From assembly GCA_937982505.1 (NCBI GenBank), contig CALJLV010000203.1:1-42296 (forward strand): DNA of 42,296 nucleotides, in the 5' to 3' direction. The position numbers and the translations under genes were made by a program. Shown here piece after piece: positions 33,714 to 42,014 of the stretch (the first letter of the stretch is position 1; each line of letters starts with the position of its first letter). The stretch is from an uncultured Desulfobacteraceae bacterium. Lineage in GTDB: Bacteria > Desulfobacterota > Desulfobacteria > Desulfobacterales > UBA2174. The notes below the pieces were generated by a model that saw only the letters and a list, made by a program, of their open reading frames with translations, made no database searches and was not told the DNA's origin.

Positions 33714-35045
33714 ATGTCGACCCTTTCGGGTGCCGTTTTTCGAAGACAGCTCCACCGAGAGCTGGCCGTCGCCGCCCAGGCCGAGGGCGTCTGGATTGTC
33801 GATACCGATGGGCGCCGCTTTCTGGACGGCTCCGGCGGCCCCCTGGTGATCAACGTGGGCCACGGCCGCGAAGAGATCGCCCGGGCCGTGGCCGAGCAGA
33901 TCCGGCGCTGCGACTATGTCCATCCGACCATGTTCACCGGCGCGCCGGTGGAAACCCTGGCCCGGCGCCTGGCGGACAAGGCCCCGGCGGGAATCGAGCG
34001 ATTCTACTTCATGGCCAGCGGCTCGGAGGCGGTGGAAACCGCCGTCAAGCTGGCGCGCCAGATCCACCTGGAACGCGGCGAACCCCAGCGCTACCGGACC
34101 ATCTCGCGCTGGAAGTCCTACCACGGCCTGACCCTGGGGGCCCTGGCGGTCACCGGCCGCACCACTTTCCGGCAGCCCTTCGCCCCCATGCTGCCCGAGG
34201 GCCATCACATCGCGCCGCCCTACTGCTACCGCTGCAGCTTCGGGCTCGCGTACCCCGCCTGCGACCTGCGCTGCGCCGACGCCCTGGAAGAGAAGATCCT
34301 CGACCTGGGGCCGGCCACGGTGTCGGCCTTCGTGGCCGAGACGGTCTCCGGGGCCACCATCGCCTGCGTGGTGCCGCCGCCGGGCTATTTCGAACGGATC
34401 CGCCGGATCTGCGACCGCTACGGGGTCCTGCTGATCCTCGACGAGGTGTTCTGCGGTCTGGGGCGCACCGGACACTGGTTCGCCGCCGAGCACTTCGACG
34501 TGGTGCCGGACCTGGTGACCCTGGGCAAGGGGCTCTCGGGCGGCGCGGCGGCCCTATCGGCCGTGGGGGTCCAGGGGCGCCACTTCGAAGCCATCCGCGG
34601 CGGGTCCGGCGGCTTCGTTCACGGCGGGACCTATTCCCATCACCAGGTGGCCTGCGCCGCGGCCAACGCCGTGCTGGACATCTTCGAGGCCGAGGATCTG
34701 GTGGCGCGGGTGGCCCAGAACGGGCCGCGTCTGGGACGGATGCTGGCCGAGCGCCTGGGCGATCATCCCCGGGTGGGAGAGATCCGGGGCCTGGGGTACA
34801 TGTGGGGGATCGAATTCGTGGCCGACCGCGCCACGCGGCGCCCCTTTGCCCGCCGCGACCAGGTCACCGAGCGGCTCTTCGAGCGACTCTACGATGACGG
34901 AGTCCTGCTCTACAAGGCTACCGGCATGGCCGGCGCCGACGGCGACGCCCTGGTGGCGGGCCCGCCGTTCGTGGCCACGGAGGCGGAACTGGAGCGGATC
35001 GTCACGGCGCTGGAGCGGGCCGTGAAGGCACAGCTGGGCGGCTGA
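33714..35045 (+). CDS. Class III PLP-dependent aminotransferase
   Basis: 443-residue aminotransferase of the omega-amino acid/amine group (fold type I, class III). MASGSEAVETAVKLAR (100-115) holds the phosphate-binding turn, ILDEV (241-245) has the PLP-pyridine Asp243, and TLGKGLSGG has the Schiff-base Lys272. An unusual four-cysteine stretch (Cys171, 174, 183, 187) lies in CYRCSFGLAYPACDLRC. The class removes terminal amino groups from amines or omega-amino acids, giving an aldehyde, which suits the AOR gene that follows 34 bp later. Exact substrate unknown. AGGAGAAGG precedes the ATG. Confidence 0.92.
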   Translation: MSTLSGAVFRRQLHRELAVAAQAEGVWIVDTDGRRFLDGSGGPLVINVGHGREEIARAVAEQIRRCDYVHPTMFTGAPVETLARRLADKAPAGIERFYFMASGSEAVETAVKLARQIHLERGEPQRYRTISRWKSYHGLTLGALAVTGRTTFRQPFAPMLPEGHHIAPPYCYRCSFGLAYPACDLRCADALEEKILDLGPATVSAFVAETVSGATIACVVPPPGYFERIRRICDRYGVLLILDEVFCGLGRTGHWFAAEHFDVVPDLVTLGKGLSGGAAALSAVGVQGRHFEAIRGGSGGFVHGGTYSHHQVACAAANAVLDIFEAEDLVARVAQNGPRLGRMLAERLGDHPRVGEIRGLGYMWGIEFVADRATRRPFARRDQVTERLFERLYDDGVLLYKATGMAGADGDALVAGPPFVATEAELERIVTALERAVKAQLGG

Positions 35046-35079
35046 GACCACCGATCAACCCCAATCTCGGGAGGCAACC

Positions 35080-36918
35080 ATGCATGGATGGTGGGGCAAG
35101 ATTCTCCGGGTCGATCTGACCTCGGGCCGGATCCGCGAAGACGTCCTGGATGCGCGCACGGCCAGGGACTATATCGGCGGCCGGGGCCTGGGCATCCAGA
35201 TTCTTCTGGCCGAGGCGGATCCCAAGGGCGATCCCTTCGGTCCTGACATGCCGCTGATCATGGCCACCGGGCCCCTTACCGGAACCGCGGCGCCTACCGG
35301 TGCGCGTTACATGATCATGACCCGGTCCCCGCTCACCGGGGCGTTGACCTGCTCCAACTCCGGGGGCCAGTTCCCGGCAGCCCTCAAAAAGACCGGGATC
35401 GACCTGATCGTCTTTTCCGGTCTGGCCTCCGCGCCGGTCTACTTGTGGATCGATGACGGCCGGGCCGAGCTGCGCCCCGCCGACCATCTCTGGGGCCGCA
35501 GCGTGCCGGAGACCCAAGCGGCCCTGCGGCTGGAGACCGATCCCGAGGCCCGGGTGGCCTGCATCGGGCCGGCCGGAGAGCGCAAGGTCCTGTTTGCCGC
35601 CGTCATGAACGACCGCGACCGGGCCGCGGGCCGCTCTGGGGTGGGGGCGGTCATGGGCGCCAAAGGGCTCAAGGCCGTGGTCGTGCGCGGCCGGCGCAGC
35701 GTTCCCCTGGCCGACGGGCGCCTTTTCAGCGAGCTGGTCAAGAAGTTCAACCGCAGGTTCACCGAGAACCTCAAGGGTCAGCCGCCGGGACTGCGCACCT
35801 ACGGTACGGCGGCCACCATCACCGGCACCCAGACGGTGGGGGCCCTGCCCACGCGCAACTTCCAGCAGGGCACCTTCGAAGGGTGGCAGGCCATCGGCGG
35901 CCAGGCCCTCACTGACCAGTACCTGGTGCGGCCCAAGGCCTGCCATGCCTGCCCCATCGGCTGCGGCCGGGTGACCCGGGTGGACGACCCTGAGTTCTCC
36001 GGCGAAGGGGAGGGGCCCGAGTACGAGACCATCTATGCCATGGGGTCCAACTGCGGGATCGATAACCTGGCGGCCCTGACCAAGGCGAACTACATCTGCA
36101 ATGAACAGGGAATGGATACCATCACCATGGGCTGCACTGTGGCCTGCGCCATGGAGTTGTTCGAAAAGGGGATCATCGGCGAAAAAGAGGTGGGACGCCC
36201 GCTGCGTTTCGGTGATGCCCGGGCCCTGGTGGAACTGACCCGGCTTACCGCCGAGCGTCAGGGGTTCGGCGATCTGCTGGCCGAGGGAAGTCTGCGCCTG
36301 GCCCAGCGCTTCGGCCACCCGGAGCTGGCCATCGTGGCCAAGGGCCAGGAGTTTGCCGGCTACGAGCCCCGGGCCGAGCAGGGCATGGGCCTGGCCTATG
36401 CGACCTCGCCCATCGGGGCCTCGCACATGCGCGGCGATCCAGCCTATATCGAGATCCTGGGGGTGCCGCACCTCATCGATCCGCAGACCTGGACGGACAA
36501 GCCCCGGATCATCAAGGACTTCCAGGACCATTTTGCCGTCATCGACGCGGCCGGTCTGTGCGTCTTTTTCTCGATGCGCAATCTCATGCGCTCCGATCCG
36601 ACCATCGCTCCGGACGGGATCTGCGAGCTGATCAACGCCGCCACCGGCGCCGGTTACACCGTGGCAGAACTCTCGCTGGCCGGGGAGCGGATTTTCAACG
36701 CCGAGCGCCTCTTTCTGGTGCGGGTTGGCTTTTCACGTCGGGACGACACCCTGCCCGAGCGGATCCTCAAGACCCCCCTGCCCGACGGCCCGGCCGCGGG
36801 GATGGTCTGCCACCTGGAAGAAATGCTGGTCGAGTACTACCGGCTTCGCGGCTGGGACGATCAAGGACGGCCCACGGCGGCGAAGCTGCGGGAGTTGGGA
36901 CTGCCGGAGACGATCTGA
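35080..36918 (+). CDS. Aldehyde:ferredoxin oxidoreductase (tungsten-pterin family)
   Basis: 612 residues, full length for the family. Oxidises an aldehyde to the acid and reduces ferredoxin, using a bis-pterin tungsten centre and one [4Fe-4S] cluster. Cluster ligands fit Cys288, Cys291, Cys295 (ACHACPIGC) and Cys494 (AGLCVFF). The N-terminal GGRGLG (33-38) and the pterin-binding ATGPLTGTAAPTGAR region are conserved. GGGAGG precedes the ATG. The gene follows an aminotransferase and precedes an amino-acid-type ABC importer. Confidence 0.94.
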   Translation: MHGWWGKILRVDLTSGRIREDVLDARTARDYIGGRGLGIQILLAEADPKGDPFGPDMPLIMATGPLTGTAAPTGARYMIMTRSPLTGALTCSNSGGQFPAALKKTGIDLIVFSGLASAPVYLWIDDGRAELRPADHLWGRSVPETQAALRLETDPEARVACIGPAGERKVLFAAVMNDRDRAAGRSGVGAVMGAKGLKAVVVRGRRSVPLADGRLFSELVKKFNRRFTENLKGQPPGLRTYGTAATITGTQTVGALPTRNFQQGTFEGWQAIGGQALTDQYLVRPKACHACPIGCGRVTRVDDPEFSGEGEGPEYETIYAMGSNCGIDNLAALTKANYICNEQGMDTITMGCTVACAMELFEKGIIGEKEVGRPLRFGDARALVELTRLTAERQGFGDLLAEGSLRLAQRFGHPELAIVAKGQEFAGYEPRAEQGMGLAYATSPIGASHMRGDPAYIEILGVPHLIDPQTWTDKPRIIKDFQDHFAVIDAAGLCVFFSMRNLMRSDPTIAPDGICELINAATGAGYTVAELSLAGERIFNAERLFLVRVGFSRRDDTLPERILKTPLPDGPAAGMVCHLEEMLVEYYRLRGWDDQGRPTAAKLRELGLPETI

Positions 36919-36999
36919 TCCGGGCCGGACGATTTACCCGGGTCCGGTGGGTTTGGTACCGGAACAGGCAACCACGTTTCACATGTAAAGGAGGGCGTC

Positions 37000-38187
37000 A
37001 TGCGTTCAAAAGCCATCGCAGTGGGATTGGTTCTGGCGTTGTTTGGACTGGCGGCGGTGGCCGGTCCGGCCCTGGCGGCCGGTCCGGTCAAGATCGGCGT
37101 GGTGGGACCGCGCACCGGGGATGCGGCGGCCACGGGCAAGGCCTTCGAGGAAGGGATCCAGCTGGCCACGGCCTGGGTCAACGCCAAGGGCGGCGTCCTG
37201 GGCCAGCCCCTGGAAGTGGTCTTCGAGGACACCGCCGGGGCGCCGGACAAGGCCGCCTCGGGCTTCGAGCGCCTCGTGACCCGCGACAAGGTCGCCATGG
37301 TCCTGGGAGAAAGCCATTCCTCCTCGGCCCTGGCCGAGATCGAGGTGGCCAACCGGCTCAAGGTGCCTTTCGTGGTGGTCGAAGCCTGGGCCGATCCCAT
37401 CACCGCCAAGAACTACCGCTACGTGTTTCGCGCCGGCCCCTCCAATTCCGGGGTGGTCAACGAGACCATCGCCCAGTGGGTGGTGGCCGAAGGCTTCAAG
37501 AAGGCCTACATCGTGGCCGAAAACACCGACTGGGGCCTGGGGATCGCCCAGCTCACCGAAGCGGCCCTCAAGCAGGCCGGAATCCCCTTCGAGCAGCTGG
37601 TCACCGAGCGTAAGAGCCAGGACCACTACACCGAACTGACCAAGATCAAGCAGTACGATCCGGACGTGGTTCTGGCCTACGTTTACGGCACGGGGCTGCA
37701 CTACTTCGTGGCCCAGGCCGGCGAGGTGGGGCTGACCCCCAAGGCGGTGATCCTGGACGGTGCCGGACCGCCCAGTCTCTGGCCCGACTACTGGACCAAC
37801 GTGGGCGACTACGGGGATCTGGAATGCTTCGTCTCCTCCATGCATGAAAAAGTCGAGCTGACCCCCCTGGCCGCCGAGTTCCGTGAGAACTACGTCAAGG
37901 CCTTCGGCAAGGCCCCCACCGACTACAAGTCGCGCTCCATCTACGATGCGGTGCTCATCGCCGCCGACGCCATCAACCGGGCCGGCACCCTGGATGCCGA
38001 GAAGCTGGTGGATGCGCTGGAAACGACCGATTTGCTCACCACCCGGGGCCGGGCCAAGTTCGGTACCGAAAAGGGCGGGCCCGAATACCACCAGTGGATG
38101 CCGCCCATGCTGGTGATCCAGTGGCAGGACAAGGTCCAGACGGTCCTCTATCCCCCCGAAGGGGCTACCGGAAAACTCAAGCGCTGA
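37000..38187 (+). CDS. Branched-chain amino acid-type ABC transporter, periplasmic binding protein (LivK-like)
   Basis: 395 residues. Signal peptide of about 27 residues ending AGPALA|AGPVK, then a type I periplasmic-binding fold (IGVVGPRTGDAAATGKAFEEG...). Captures the substrate and delivers it to the LivHM channel. LivK-like proteins bind branched-chain or other amino acids, amides, urea or aromatic acids; specificity is not readable here. AAAGGAGGG precedes the ATG. A 21-bp hairpin separates it from the permease genes. Confidence 0.93.
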   Translation: MRSKAIAVGLVLALFGLAAVAGPALAAGPVKIGVVGPRTGDAAATGKAFEEGIQLATAWVNAKGGVLGQPLEVVFEDTAGAPDKAASGFERLVTRDKVAMVLGESHSSSALAEIEVANRLKVPFVVVEAWADPITAKNYRYVFRAGPSNSGVVNETIAQWVVAEGFKKAYIVAENTDWGLGIAQLTEAALKQAGIPFEQLVTERKSQDHYTELTKIKQYDPDVVLAYVYGTGLHYFVAQAGEVGLTPKAVILDGAGPPSLWPDYWTNVGDYGDLECFVSSMHEKVELTPLAAEFRENYVKAFGKAPTDYKSRSIYDAVLIAADAINRAGTLDAEKLVDALETTDLLTTRGRAKFGTEKGGPEYHQWMPPMLVIQWQDKVQTVLYPPEGATGKLKR

Positions 38188-38247
38188 AGCCGGATCAAGG
38201 CTCGGCCGCCGCGTGCGGCCGGCCGAAAGACAAACCTGTTTTTCAAT

Positions 38248-38299
38248 TTTGGGTTTGGGTTCGGCGCGGGCCTCTTGACGCGCCGAACCCAAACTCAAA
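38248..38299 (+). other. Strong 21-bp stem-loop between binding protein and livH
   Basis: A perfect 16-bp stem, GTTTGGGTTCGGCGCG (38253-38268) with its complement at 38279-38294, has a 10-nt loop. It is extended by five more pairs (one G-U) to 38248 and 38299. It lies 60 bp after the binding-protein stop and ends 12 bp before the livH ATG. No U-tract, so more likely a 3'-end stabiliser or partial attenuator than a full terminator. Confidence 0.75.
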
Positions 38300-38311
38300 G
38301 CGGGACGGGAT

Positions 38312-39169
38312 ATGTTCGCCTTAGCCCTGACCAACGGACTGGTGATCGGCATCGTCTATGCCTTGACGGCCCTGGGGGTCTCTCTGGTGGTGGGGATCAT
38401 GAACGTGATCAACTTCGCCCACGGGGAGTTCTACATCCTGGCCGGGTATTTCTCCTACCTGTTCGCCCACACCCTGGGGATGGACCCGCTGGCGGCCATG
38501 CTCATCGCCGTGGCGGGGGTCTTCGTTCTGGGCCTGGTGGTGGAATACACCCTGATCCGGCCCACCTACGGCGACGACATGTACTCGCTGATCCTGACCT
38601 TTATCCTGTCCATCGTCCTGCAGAGCATCTACCTGCTGGTCTTCGGCCCCTATCCCAACAAGCCGCCCGGGTGGGTCAAGGGGGCCACCGATATTTTCGG
38701 CCTCTTCTTCTACGGCAATCAGCGCCTGGCGGCCCTGGGGGCCGGGGTGGCAGTGATCGCCCTGTTTTTCGCCATGCTCAAGCTCACCTGGTTCGGCCGC
38801 ATGATCCGGGCCGCTTCCCAGGACCGGGAGATGGCCGAGCTCAACGGGATCGACACCACCCGGCTAAACATGTTCGGCTTCGGGCTGGGGTGCGCCCTGG
38901 CCGCGGCCGCCGGGGTGATCCTGGCCCCGGTCTTTCCCGTGACGCCCACCGCCGGGACCCCCATCGCCCTGACGGCCTTCGTCTGCGTGGTGCTGGGGGG
39001 GATGGGCTCCATGTCCGGGTGCGTCCTGGGCGGGCTGGTCCTGGGGGTGGTGGAAAACCTGGGGGCCGCCTATGTCTCCACGGGGTACAAACACCTGTTC
39101 ATGTTTCTGATCCTGATCCTGGTGCTCCTCATCCGCCCCGCCGGCCTCTTCGGCCGCCGGGAGGCCTAG
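38312..39169 (+). CDS. livH: Branched-chain amino acid-type ABC permease LivH
   Basis: 285-residue inner-membrane permease with about eight helices. Family landmarks are NGLVIGIVYALTALGVSL at the N-terminus, NVINFAHGEFY, MIRAASQDREMAELNGID and VVLGGMGSMSGCVLGG. Starts 12 bp after the intergenic stem-loop. It forms the channel with LivM. Confidence 0.93.
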   Translation: MFALALTNGLVIGIVYALTALGVSLVVGIMNVINFAHGEFYILAGYFSYLFAHTLGMDPLAAMLIAVAGVFVLGLVVEYTLIRPTYGDDMYSLILTFILSIVLQSIYLLVFGPYPNKPPGWVKGATDIFGLFFYGNQRLAALGAGVAVIALFFAMLKLTWFGRMIRAASQDREMAELNGIDTTRLNMFGFGLGCALAAAAGVILAPVFPVTPTAGTPIALTAFVCVVLGGMGSMSGCVLGGLVLGVVENLGAAYVSTGYKHLFMFLILILVLLIRPAGLFGRREA

Positions 39170-39199
39170 CCGGGTCAGCCGTTTCGATGGAGTCGGCCA

Positions 39200-40147
39200 T
39201 TGAAGGCAATCGCTAAACGATGGTGGTTGGGGGCGGCCGTGGCGGCCTTTGCCGCGCTGCCCTGGACCCTGGGGGTCTATCACCAGCACATCCTGATCGT
39301 ATCCCTGTTTTATGTGATGATGGCCGCCTCCTGGAACCTGCTGGCCGGCTATACCGGACAGGTCTCCTTCGGCCATGCCGCCTTCGCCGGCATCGGGGCC
39401 TACGCCTCGGGGATCCTGGCGGTCAAGGCCGGGGTCAACCCCTGGATCGGGGTGGCGGCGGGGACTCTTTTGGCCGCGGTTTTCGGGTTTCTGCTGGGGA
39501 TCCTGTGCCTCAAGCTGGGGGGGATCTACCTTTCCCTGACCACTCTGGGGTTTTCCGAGATTCTGCATATCGTGATCAACAACGAGTACGAGATCACCCG
39601 CGGCACTATGGGCCTGCAGGTTCCCGGGCTGATCGCCGAGTATTCCAAGCTGGCCTATTTCTACATCTTTCTAGCCGCCGCCCTCGTCACCCTGGCCGTG
39701 GTCCACCGGCTGATCCACGCCAATATCGGGCTCAATTTCCGGGCCGTGCAGAACGACGAGCGGGCCGCGGCGGCCCTGGGGGTCGACGTGGTGCGGGTGC
39801 GGGTTCTGGCCTTTACCGTTTCGTCGGCCCTGGCCGGCATGGCCGGGGCCCTCTATGGCCATTACCTGCTGCTCATCACCCCCCAGATCCCGTCTTTGGA
39901 CCAGCAGTTTCTGGTGCTTTCGATGACGGTCATCGGCGGTCTGGGGTCCTTTGCCGGCCCCATCATCGGCGCCTTCGGGCTCGAGATCCTCTCGGAATAC
40001 ATCCGGGCCTACGGCGAGTACCACGTGCTGGCCTTCGGCCTGGTGGCCCTGATCGTGGCGCGCTTCGCCCCCCGGGGGGTGGTGGGGATCTGGAACGGAT
40101 GGCGGGCGCGGCGGGACCTGGCCAGGGCGGCCGGCGCCGCACCGTGA
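39200..40147 (+). CDS. livM: Branched-chain amino acid-type ABC permease LivM
   Basis: 315-residue inner-membrane permease of about nine helices. Motifs: NLLAGYTGQVSFGHAAFAG, LTLGFSEILH-like region, RAVQNDERAAAALGVDV and VIGGLGSFAGPIIGA. The TTG start at 39200 has GGAG seven bases upstream, and no ATG fits better. 30 bp after livH. Confidence 0.93.
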   Translation: MKAIAKRWWLGAAVAAFAALPWTLGVYHQHILIVSLFYVMMAASWNLLAGYTGQVSFGHAAFAGIGAYASGILAVKAGVNPWIGVAAGTLLAAVFGFLLGILCLKLGGIYLSLTTLGFSEILHIVINNEYEITRGTMGLQVPGLIAEYSKLAYFYIFLAAALVTLAVVHRLIHANIGLNFRAVQNDERAAAALGVDVVRVRVLAFTVSSALAGMAGALYGHYLLLITPQIPSLDQQFLVLSMTVIGGLGSFAGPIIGAFGLEILSEYIRAYGEYHVLAFGLVALIVARFAPRGVVGIWNGWRARRDLARAAGAAP

Positions 40148-40211
40148 TCCCGGCCGCGTTGCGCGGCGGGCAATACCGACCATCGGGTTGGCAGGCAAAG
40201 GGAGGCCTTAC

Positions 40212-40931
40212 GTGGCATTGCTGGAAGGACATGGGGTGAGCCGCGCTTTCGGCGGGGTGCGGGCCCTGGACGGGGTCGACTTCGCGGTGGAGGCCGGCAC
40301 CATCGTGGGCCTCATCGGCCCCAACGGGGCGGGCAAGACCACCCTGTTCAACATCGTGGCCGGGGCCCTGGCCCCCAGCCAGGGGACGGTGCGGTTCGAC
40401 GGCCGGCAGATCAGCGGCCTGCCCGCCTACCGGATCTGCCGCCGGGGCATCGCGCGCACCTTTCAGGTGACCCGGCCCTTCGGCGAGATGACCTGCCTGG
40501 AAAACGTGGCGGTGGGCATCATCAACCGCCACCCCGCCCTGGGGCAGTCCGAATGGCAGGACCGGGCCGCCGGCTTCCTGGCCGAGGTGGGCCTGGAGGC
40601 CCAGGCCCGCACGGCGGCCAAGCATCTCAACGTGATCCAGAAAAAGCGCCTCGAAATCGCCCGGGCCCTGGCCACCGAACCGCGCCTGCTGATGCTCGAC
40701 GAGGTGCTCGGGGGGCTCAACACCCAGGAGATCCAGGAGGCCGTGGGCTTCATCCGGGAGTTGCGCGACCGTCGCGGATTGACCGTTTTCTGGATCGAGC
40801 ATGTCATGGGGGCCATCATGCAGGCGGCCGAAAAGGTGCTGGTCCTCGACCAGGGGACCCTCTTGATGGAGGGGCCGCCGGCGGCCGTGGTTTCTGATCC
40901 GCGCGTGGTCCACGCCTACTTGGGGGATTGA
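40212..40931 (+). CDS. livG: Branched-chain amino acid-type ABC ATPase LivG
   Basis: 239-residue cytoplasmic ATPase. Walker A GPNGAGKTT (36-44), then the Q-loop region RTFQVTRPF. The signature is an atypical LNVIQKKRLEIARAL instead of LSGGQ-like sequence, and Walker B is LLMLDEVLGGLN. This variant occurs in some LivG subfamilies, and Walker A, Walker B and the switch His (WIEHVM) are intact, so I regard it as functional. GTG 40212 is selected because GGGAGG ends 6 bases upstream. Confidence 0.92.
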   Translation: MALLEGHGVSRAFGGVRALDGVDFAVEAGTIVGLIGPNGAGKTTLFNIVAGALAPSQGTVRFDGRQISGLPAYRICRRGIARTFQVTRPFGEMTCLENVAVGIINRHPALGQSEWQDRAAGFLAEVGLEAQARTAAKHLNVIQKKRLEIARALATEPRLLMLDEVLGGLNTQEIQEAVGFIRELRDRRGLTVFWIEHVMGAIMQAAEKVLVLDQGTLLMEGPPAAVVSDPRVVHAYLGD

Positions 40932-40932
40932 G

Positions 40933-41634
40933 ATGCTCACCATCGAAGGTGTCGATGTGTTTCGCGGCGAAACCCAGGTCCTGTGGGGAATCGATCTGAC
41001 CGTGGCCGACGCAGAGCGTGTGGCCATCCTGGGCAGCAACGGGGCCGGCAAGTCCTCCCTCATGGCCGCCATCACCGGTTTGCTGGTTCCGCGCAAGGGG
41101 ACGGTCCGCCTGCGCGAACGCTCCCTGACGGGGCTCAAGCCGCACCAGATCACCCATCTGGGCATCGCCCTGGTTCCGGAAGGACGCCGGGTCTACAAGG
41201 GGATGAGCGTGCGCGAAAACCTGGAGATGGGGGCTTTCCCCCGCCGGGGGCGTCCCCGGCTCAAGGAGACCCTGGATCGGGTCCTGAACCTCTTTCCGGC
41301 CCTGGGCCGGCGGATGAACCAGGGGGCCGGCACCCTCTCGGGCGGCGAACAGCAGATGCTGGCTATCGGCCGGGCCCTCATGAGCCGCCCCGAGCTGCTG
41401 CTCATCGACGAGCTCTCTCTGGGTCTGGCCCCGCGGGTGACCAAGGAGATCTACGCCGCTCTGGACGGCCTGGGCGCCGAAACCACGGTCCTGCTGGTGG
41501 AACAGAACGTGGAGCTGGCCCTCAAGCATTCGGGGCGGGCCTACATCGTGGAAAGCGGACGGATCACGGGTCAGGGCCGATCCACCGATCTGATGAACGA
41601 TCCGAACATCCGCCGGGCCTACCTGGGGATGTGA
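40933..41634 (+). CDS. livF: Branched-chain amino acid-type ABC ATPase LivF
   Basis: 233-residue cytoplasmic ATPase pairing with LivG. Walker A GSNGAGKSS, family-specific LGIALVPEGRRVYKGMSVRENL, canonical signature LSGGEQQM, Walker B LLLIDELSLGLAP, and LVEQNVELAL. Starts 1 bp after livG. Last gene of the importer; no obvious terminator follows. Confidence 0.94.
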   Translation: MLTIEGVDVFRGETQVLWGIDLTVADAERVAILGSNGAGKSSLMAAITGLLVPRKGTVRLRERSLTGLKPHQITHLGIALVPEGRRVYKGMSVRENLEMGAFPRRGRPRLKETLDRVLNLFPALGRRMNQGAGTLSGGEQQMLAIGRALMSRPELLLIDELSLGLAPRVTKEIYAALDGLGAETTVLLVEQNVELALKHSGRAYIVESGRITGQGRSTDLMNDPNIRRAYLGM

Positions 41635-41853
41635 GGGATGGGCCGGATTGCACAGGCGATGGCAGGAACCGAAGGGCGAAACTGTTAATCGTTAAAGCCG
41701 AAAAGCCGGCAGCCATTCCTCCCCCATGGGGCGGGCCGTCCGTCTCTCCTGTTCCGGGGAGTCGGGGTGCACAGCCGCGGTGCTTTCCGAAGCCTGTCGA
41801 ATTCATCCCCCGCCGCGTTTCCCGGAGAAAAATCAGATGGAAAATCAAAATCA

Positions 41854-41882
41854 TTGACAAGCTTTTGCGATAAAAGTAGAAA
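41854..41882 (+). promoter_or_regulatory. Sigma-70 promoter for the thiolase gene
   Basis: Perfect -35 TTGACA (41854-41859), 17-bp spacer, -10 TAGAAA (41877-41882), in an AT-rich island. Start near 41889, with a leader of about 125 nt that begins with the operator. Confidence 0.5.
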
Positions 41883-41896
41883 ATATACCATTACAA

Positions 41897-41914
41897 TGCT
41901 TTAACGTTAAAGCA
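41897..41914 (+). promoter_or_regulatory. Perfect 18-bp palindromic operator
   Basis: TGCTTTAACGTTAAAGCA is its own reverse complement. It lies at about +8 to +25 relative to the predicted start, a repressor-type position. Size and symmetry suit a TetR- or GntR/FadR-type dimer, but no such regulator is in the window. Confidence 0.65.
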
Positions 41915-42014
41915 CGCCGTTTACTTTCAACCCTGTCGGCTCGGCACCCCTTCCACCTTCACTTTTACGGTTTGCGGCGCAGCGCAAGGGGGTGGACGGG
42001 ACGGAGGATTTTGA

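Larger units (their letters stand above)
41635..42014 (+). other. 380-bp intergenic region between livF and thiolase
   Basis: Its right half (about 41820-41930) is strikingly AT-rich compared with the surroundings and holds the thiolase promoter and palindromic operator. A half-site identical to the operator arm, CGTTAAAGC, lies at 41690-41698. No gene was seen. Confidence 0.6.

Noticed and set aside
36919..36999. Third sigma-54 promoter ahead of the binding-protein gene
   Set aside because: TTGGTACC and GGCA-like elements occur, but GG-to-GC spacing is 13, not 12; the gene is better explained as part of the aminotransferase-AOR transcript.
40212..40931. Broken LivG ATPase
   Set aside because: The signature motif is unusual, but Walker A, Walker B, Q-loop and switch His are intact and the gene is collinear with livF.
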